NCBI GenBank assembly: GCA_007922225.1
Contig: ML680055.1
Span: 3,592,543-3,656,542, forward strand
Reading direction: 5' to 3'
DNA: 64,000 nucleotides
From: Emydura subglobosa
Taxonomy: Eukaryota; Chordata; Testudines; Chelidae
Shown: in pieces, positions 58,966 to 64,000 of the stretch
Layout of the letters: every line of letters begins with the position of its first letter
Numbering within the stretch: position 1 is the stretch's first letter
Notes under the pieces: model-generated
Databases searched by the model: none
What the model was told of the DNA's origin: nothing
Seen by the model: the letters and a program-made list of their open reading frames with translations, nothing else
Made by a program: the position numbers and the translations under genes

Positions 58966-60313
58966 AGGATGTGGGGTTACAGTGGGTGGGCTTGGGTCCC
59001 CATACCTTGGCCCTCCCTGCTCCTTTGTAGTGACCAAACTCTGGAAAAGAACTTGGAGCACAAGCAGGTGATTGATGCCACAGTTGGGCTCCCCTCTGGG
59101 ATGACTAGACCAGCAGAAAACATAAGACCTTGAACTGACCACTAGGCCAGTTGGTCATCAGACTTTCCTGCTAGAGGAGGAAATAGATAAGCACTGAAAG
59201 TGCAACAGTTTGTTTCTGTGCTTTCTTCCTTTAGAGACTGGCTGCTGATGCAGGGTGGATGTGTCGACCCAGCTTTCCCCTTCACAATAAACTGTTTAAT
59301 TTCTCTGTATTGTCAGCAGCAGTCTGTGTCTTCCCATCAATTACAGACAAACAAACAAAAAATTTGAACCAGTGATAAAAACTCTTCTTTACCATTACTC
59401 TGATATCAGATCTGTGTTTTAATAGCTCAGAGTCTATTGTTCAGAGCCAGGGGGACATTTAAGAAATATTCCTCATTGACATGGAATTTACAAGAAGAAC
59501 AAACTGCCAATAACTGCTTAGGAAATGCCAACTCTAAAGTGTTTTTGTGTTTGTGTGTGTGTATATGAGAGACAGAGAAAGAGTTGTTTTTTCAGCACAA
59601 CTGGGAAAAAGTCATTTATCTGAGTGTTTATTTAGAAATGCTCTGAGTCCCAATTCGGAGGCAGCTGTGTCATATCTCTGGGATCTGAAAAAAATATTTA
59701 ATTTTTCCCATCTCGCTGCAAGGAGAAATGGGGGAGAAATTGGAGGATGACCTCAGAGGACCAGATATATTGCCGACCAATTCTGAACGGCTAAATGAAG
59801 TGTGTGTGATGTGAAAGGAATCTGTCATTTGTGAGGGCAATAAATTTTTTAGATGAAATCTTTAAAAAAATCCGAACCCTCCCTGCAGTTTAATCCTACT
59901 AATAATGGGAAAACAAACAAACTAGTGAAAGAGAAGGAGAGATAGCTAGGCGTTCAGAGCCAATTGCCCACCCCATGCTGCTATCATAACAAGTTATCCT
60001 CACCTGGCCTTGCAGCCAAATGTTATAATTTGGAGATATAATATAGCAAATGCAAAATAATTATTAGTTGATATCACTTGCCTCCATTTCCAGCCCCACC
60101 AACATCCTCTGGGGAACGGTTTTCTCTCTCTTTGATGAAAACAAAATTAAAGTAATCAAAGCAAAAAATGTACAAATGCATCAGAGCTGATGAAGAAAGG
60201 GAAGTAATGGGTTAAAACTTGCAAAAGAGTCTTTGTAAGAGCAATTAAGGAACTGTACTGATTCAGCCATCTCTGTGCTTGCCAGAGACTCAGAACATCA
60301 GATTTAAAAAAGA

Positions 60314-60354
<41 letters not shown>

Positions 60355-60779
60355 AAATTGAGAAACACCCACATTCTTCTTTCATGACAGACAAAATACA
60401 TCCATAGCTTTCTTTTAAATTGCAGATATAATCACTGGACCGAACTCTGTCCCCTCTAACACTCGTGTAAATCTACAGGTCACATTGAGTTACAAATTGG
60501 TATAAATTGGCATATCTCCAGTGACTTCAACGGGATTACTCCAGTTTTACACTAATGTCATGAAGCACAGAATTTTTCTTATTTGGTGCCAAATTCCATT
60601 CCATGCCAAGCTAAGACAAAAGCAACTGGTATAAGGGAGAGACGATCAGATTAATATATTCAAAGACTGGATTTTCTGGTCTGCTAAATTCACTTTGCAC
60701 CCCTGCCCTGGCATGAGCAAGAGGAGAAAACATATCGGGGGTGGGCTGGGGCCTCGCAGGGCCAAGATGACCTTTGTGG
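58966..60779. other. Non-coding stretch
   Basis: Bases 60430-60575 hold a palindromic short repeat (ctccagtgacttcaacggga, ttactccagttttacac). The GAAA run is listed separately. aataaa at 59287 lies in unrecognised sequence. No gene. Confidence 0.45.
60311..60357. repeat. (GAAA)n microsatellite
   Basis: About eleven gaaa units in a row, within an otherwise AT-rich stretch. Confidence 0.95.
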
Positions 60780-61608
60780 TCTGGATGATGGGATGGAATG
60801 CACCCTCTGCAAATTCGCAGATGACACGAAGCTGCGGGGGGGAGTGGTAGATATGCTGGAATGCAGGGATAGGATAGAGAGTGACCTAGACAAATTGGAG
60901 GATTGGACCAAAAGAAATCTGATGAGGTTCAACAAGGACAAATGCAGAGTCCTGCACTTGGGATGGAAGCATCCCATGCACTGCTACAGAATGGGGACTG
61001 ATTGGCTAAGTAGCAGTTCTGCCCTTGTTGCCAAAAAGGCTAACGGCATATTGGGCTGCATTCGTAGAAGCATTGCCAGCAGATCGAGGAAAGTGATTAT
61101 TCCCCTCAATTCTGAACTGGTGAGGCCACATCTGGAGTACTGTGTCCAGTTTTGGGTCTCCTACTACAGGAAGGATGTGGACAAATTGGAGAGAGTCCAG
61201 TGGAGGACAATGAAAATGATTAGAGGGATGGAGCACATGACTTATGAAGAGAGACTGAGGGAACTGGGCTTATTGAGTCTGCAATAGAGAAGAGTGAGGG
61301 GGGATTTGATAGCGGCCTTCTATTATCTGAAGAGGGGTTCCAGGGAAGATGGAGCTAGGCTGTTCTCAGTGGTGGCAGATGACAGAACAAGGAGCAATGG
61401 TCTCAAGTTGCAGTGCGGGAGATCTAGGTTGGATATTAGGAAAAACTTTTTCGCTAGGAGTGTGGTGAAGCACTGGAATGGGTTATCTAAGGAGGTGGTG
61501 GAATCTCCATTGTTAGAGGTTTTTAAGATGTGGCTTGAGCAGGAGGTTGGACTAGATGACCACCCTCAGGAGGTCCCTTCCAACCTTAATCATCTATGAT
61601 TCTATGAC
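60780..61608 (+). pseudogene. CR1 LINE: ORF2 C-terminal part and 3' tail
   Basis: 5'-truncated CR1 retrotransposon. The frame opens inside the reverse transcriptase at the catalytic box: KFADDTKL at 60811-60834, both aspartates intact. The C-terminal part follows with LVRPHLEYCVQFWVSYY and RMTYEERLRELG-like text, as in CR1 ORF2. An in-frame TAG at 61285-61287 interrupts it where CR1 proteins read QKRR; the same frame resumes with [14 protein letters not shown] and [20 protein letters not shown] up to 61599. The tail at 61593-61608 (tctatgattctatga) is the CR1 terminal repeat. Dead but well preserved, the youngest-looking LINE here. Confidence 0.9.
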
Positions 61609-61825
61609 CTCTGTTCCACCTGATTCCCCACTGTCATGGGATCCATTATGAAGCTTCCACCACTCCTGGAAGTTAGTCTGATAACCTGCTGCTCTGCCTT
61701 CTGCTTAGAGTGGATGAATGGGGTTGAGGGAGCTGTAACTGGCTACCTGCAGTTATCATGTCCACTAAGCCAAAGCATGGATGTAGTGGAGAAACAGGAC
61801 AATATATATGAAGAGGGCAAAAGAG

Positions 61826-62480
61826 AACTTTATGATCATCAAGTCTGACCTGCCAGGCTGGAGAACTTCACCCAGGGATTCCTGTATCAAACCTATAAAT
61901 CCTGCTTGAGCAATTGCATATCTTTTAGAAAGACATCCAGTCTTGATTTAAAGAGTTCAATTGATGGAGAAAATGGCAAATCCCTTGCTAAGTTGTTCGG
62001 AAGGTTAATTACCCTCACTGACTAAAAATGAGCACTGTATTTCCTATCTGAATTAGTCCAGCTTCACTTTCCAGCTACTGGAATTTTTTCTGCCTTCATC
62101 TGCTAGATTAAAGAAATCTCCTCATGTAGGTACTTAAACATCGTGATCAAGTGACCTCTCGACTTTCTCTTGGGTAAACTTCATAGACTGAGCTGCTTTA
62201 GTTTCTCTCAGTAAGGCAGGCTTTTCAAACATCACATCATTCTTGAAGGCCTTTTCTGAAACCTTTCCAAATTTTCAACGTCCTTTTTGAAGGGTGGTCG
62301 CCAGAGCTGAAGACAATATCCTGTAATGGTCTAACTAATGCCGTATACAGACATAATAACACCTCTCTATTGCTACTCACTATGACCTGCTTATATTGTC
62401 CAACATAGAAATTAACCCTTTAGTTTCAGCATCATACTGGGAGCTAATGTGCAGATGGTTTATCCGCCATGACTATCGCG
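61826..62480 (-). mobile_element. Older CR1-type LINE, antisense, heavily decayed
   Basis: On minus, fragments of the same C-terminal region can be read in several frames: phe-ser-ser-ala-leu-type text near 62310 (agctctggcgaccaccctt), a MKFTQEKVERSLDHDV-like piece near 62180, and an end at gatgatcata near 61830. The 3' sequence matches the remnant at 45650-45735. More diverged than the CR1 copy at 60780, so a different, older lineage. Confidence 0.7.
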
Positions 62481-62487
62481 TCTATTC

Positions 62488-62760
62488 TTTGAGCTGGGGT
62501 GTGATTCCCAGGCTGAGGAGACATATTCACTTTCATTCACATCAAGCTAATGTGCTAAAAGTATAGAGTAGCAGCAGTAGGGCAAGCAGTGGGAGCTGAG
62601 CATGCATGCCCCTCCAAGACACTAGGTACACACTTGGGGCAGCTAGCCCTTCCTTCTGCTTGCACTGCTGTAGCTACATTCTGTTTTTAGCTAGCTACGT
62701 TGATGAGAGCTAGCACGAGTGTGTCGCCTGAAGCTGGGAATCACATGCCCAGCTCAAAGT
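62488..62760. mobile_element. MITE with long terminal inverted repeats
   Basis: ctttgagctggggtgtgatt (from 62487) and its inverse aatcacatgcccagctcaaag (to 62759) form about 25-bp termini with few differences. Inner halves are also partly inverted (gctaatgtgctaaaa versus tttttagctagctacg). Just outside is tgtagaca. Recognised as a common turtle MITE; it has inserted in or beside the antisense LINE. Confidence 0.75.
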
Positions 62761-64000
62761 GTAGACATTGTGATATAGCAAGGGCAGAGGGCAGTAGGAA
62801 AGTGGTCCTATTTGAGCTCCAGGACAAGGGTGGGAGCAAGCCCACCCACAGCTGAAAGCTCCTCCCCCAGCCTGAGGGGAGCAGCCACTGAGCCTGGACT
62901 CAATTAATTATGGGGGACAACAGATGAAAAAACTGGGATGGGTGTGAAGGTCAAAGAGCTAAATGGAGGGAACCTGATGGGAACATCGAGCAGAGAGCCC
63001 CGGACAGCTCCCTCCGCTCCCGGAAGGTATCTAGAGAGTCAGCGGACATTGCCCAGAAGAACTCTGCCCAGATGCGTGAACGAATGGAGGAATGGGAGTA
63101 GGCCCCAAAGAGCAGAGATGGTACAGTCACACAGCCTGGAGATGAATAAGGCCCCTCCTGAGCACTCCCCTAGCAGCAGAGTCTGTGGTGGTGGTGTTTC
63201 TTCCCCTCCTCCTCCTCCTCACAGGCAGCAACGCCAAGCTGCAGCAGCAGGCTCCCAGGCAGCAGTAGCAGCAGCAGCAGCAGCGGCAGCAAGCAGCTGG
63301 CCAGGAAAGGCCCCTCCACAGGTGGCGATAGCAGCGGTGGCGGGGCCACTCACTCCCTCCTGGACGGCCGGGAAGACAGGAAGCAAGGAGGCCAGCAGGG
63401 CCAACCAAGCAGCAGCAGGAGCTCCTCCACTCCAGCAGCAACTCCCGCGGCAGCAGTCGGAGAGTGGCCAAGGGAGGGAGGGAAGCCCCAGAATTCTCAG
63501 GGCTCTGTTCCCTACGGTCTAGCCAGAGTTATTAGAGGGCAATTAGGAGCATCGAGGCCAATTAAGGCCCAGCCAGGGGCCTGATAAAAACTCTCTGCTC
63601 CAGACAGACAGGGCATGAACTGGAGGTGGAGGAGTGCAGTGTTGTGTGGAGAAGCAGAGAGGAGTTCTGAGAAAGGTACCTGGCCCGTGTGAGGAAGCCC
63701 AGCCCAGGTGGCGAGGAAGCAGGGCACGCGGAGTCAAAAGGACAGAGGGGGGTATCAGCCCAGGGGAAAATATTGCAGCCATGAATATGGTACCAGCAGC
63801 ACATAGCTGCTACTCATAGGGCCTCTGGGCTGGGACCCGGAGGAGTGGGCGGACCTGGGTCCCTATCCTCCTCCCCTTCCCATGGGGCCATGCCGGAGGG
63901 ATCCCTCCCCCCAGGGAGACGGGGTAACTGGTGACTCCCTGATCCGCTACAAGAGGCAAAAAGCACGAGATCCACTAGGGTGAAGCTAGCCGTTTGCCAC
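62761..64000 (+). mobile_element. GC-rich LTR-retrotransposon-like sequence, cut by window end
   Basis: Includes ggactcaattaattatgggg (62898), a CAG/GCN-rich block (63225-63300), ggggcctgataaaaactctc (TATA-like at 63587) and ctggcccgtgtgaggaagcc (63679). These words fit the promoter half of a turtle Gypsy-like LTR as I remember it. A 194-residue ORF over 62938-63522 encodes Ala/Gln/Pro/Ser-rich sequence without a domain. Family and borders unverified. Confidence 0.35.
63225..63300. repeat. Interrupted CAG/GCA repeat
   Basis: caggcagcagtagcagcagc and similar words, imperfect, giving Ala or Gln runs in different frames. Confidence 0.8.

Noticed and set aside
60793..61287. 164-residue ORF as a functional gene
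   Set aside because: It is the C-terminal part of a 5'-truncated CR1 ORF2 ended by an in-frame stop.

Overview
The window reads as vertebrate, most likely turtle (Testudines, probably a cryptodire), non-coding nuclear DNA. The reasons are a CR1 LINE with the typical ...tctatgattctatga tail, older antisense CR1-type remnants, at least eight MIR/CORE-type SINEs, tRNA-derived SINE-like pieces, hAT-like and other short DNA transposons with familiar sauropsid termini, and several long (about 1 kb) LTR families present mostly as solo or truncated copies. This assignment comes from repeat content alone; a crocodilian or other sauropsid cannot be excluded without an alignment. No cellular protein-coding gene, rRNA or functional tRNA could be supported. 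The many short ORFs are chance ORFs or lie inside repeats.

Layout. 1-5500: mostly unique sequence with a 60-bp tandem duplication and a split MIR. 5.5-12.7 kb: LTRs of three families (A, C with a primer-binding-like leader and gag-like remnant, B), a MIR split by an A/T-rich element, and a candidate conserved non-coding block. 12.7-20.2 kb: MIRs, a badly decayed LINE reverse transcriptase (16.66-18.0 kb) and a CT-rich LTR-like stretch. 20.6-30 kb: short DNA transposons, a tRNA-derived composite repeat, two full-length-like MIRs, an ERV-type LTR with TATA box and AATAAA, and more AT-rich candidate regulatory DNA. 30-37 kb: A/T-rich elements, MIRs, a complete family B solo LTR with a 4-bp target duplication, a truncated family A LTR joined to a CR1 piece, and a second tRNA-derived composite. 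38.5-39.3 kb: homeobox-like AT-rich block next to a CpG-richer block with an RFX X-box, the best place to look for a promoter. 41.5-43.55 kb and 56.1-58.97 kb: the same roughly 1.7-2 kb sequence in opposite orientations, each with an L2/CR1-type ORF2 C-terminal trace; a family B LTR has split the right copy. 44.0-44.4 kb: a hAT-like element with a perfect 8-bp target duplication. 46-56 kb: more LTRs (A, D, and a Gypsy-like one), one carrying a perfect 103-bp tandem duplication. 60.8-62.8 kb: the CR1 copy, an older antisense CR1-type fragment, and a MITE. 62.8-64 kb: GC-rich, CAG-repeat-bearing, LTR-retrotransposon-like sequence cut by the window end.

Nothing here works together as a pathway. 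The window is a record of successive retrotransposon and DNA-transposon insertions, many of them nested, in a gene-poor or intronic region. The observations most worth following are the inverted pair of long repeats, LTR families that share a downstream block after the poly(A) signal, the CpG/X-box block, and short elements that share terminal or internal motifs.
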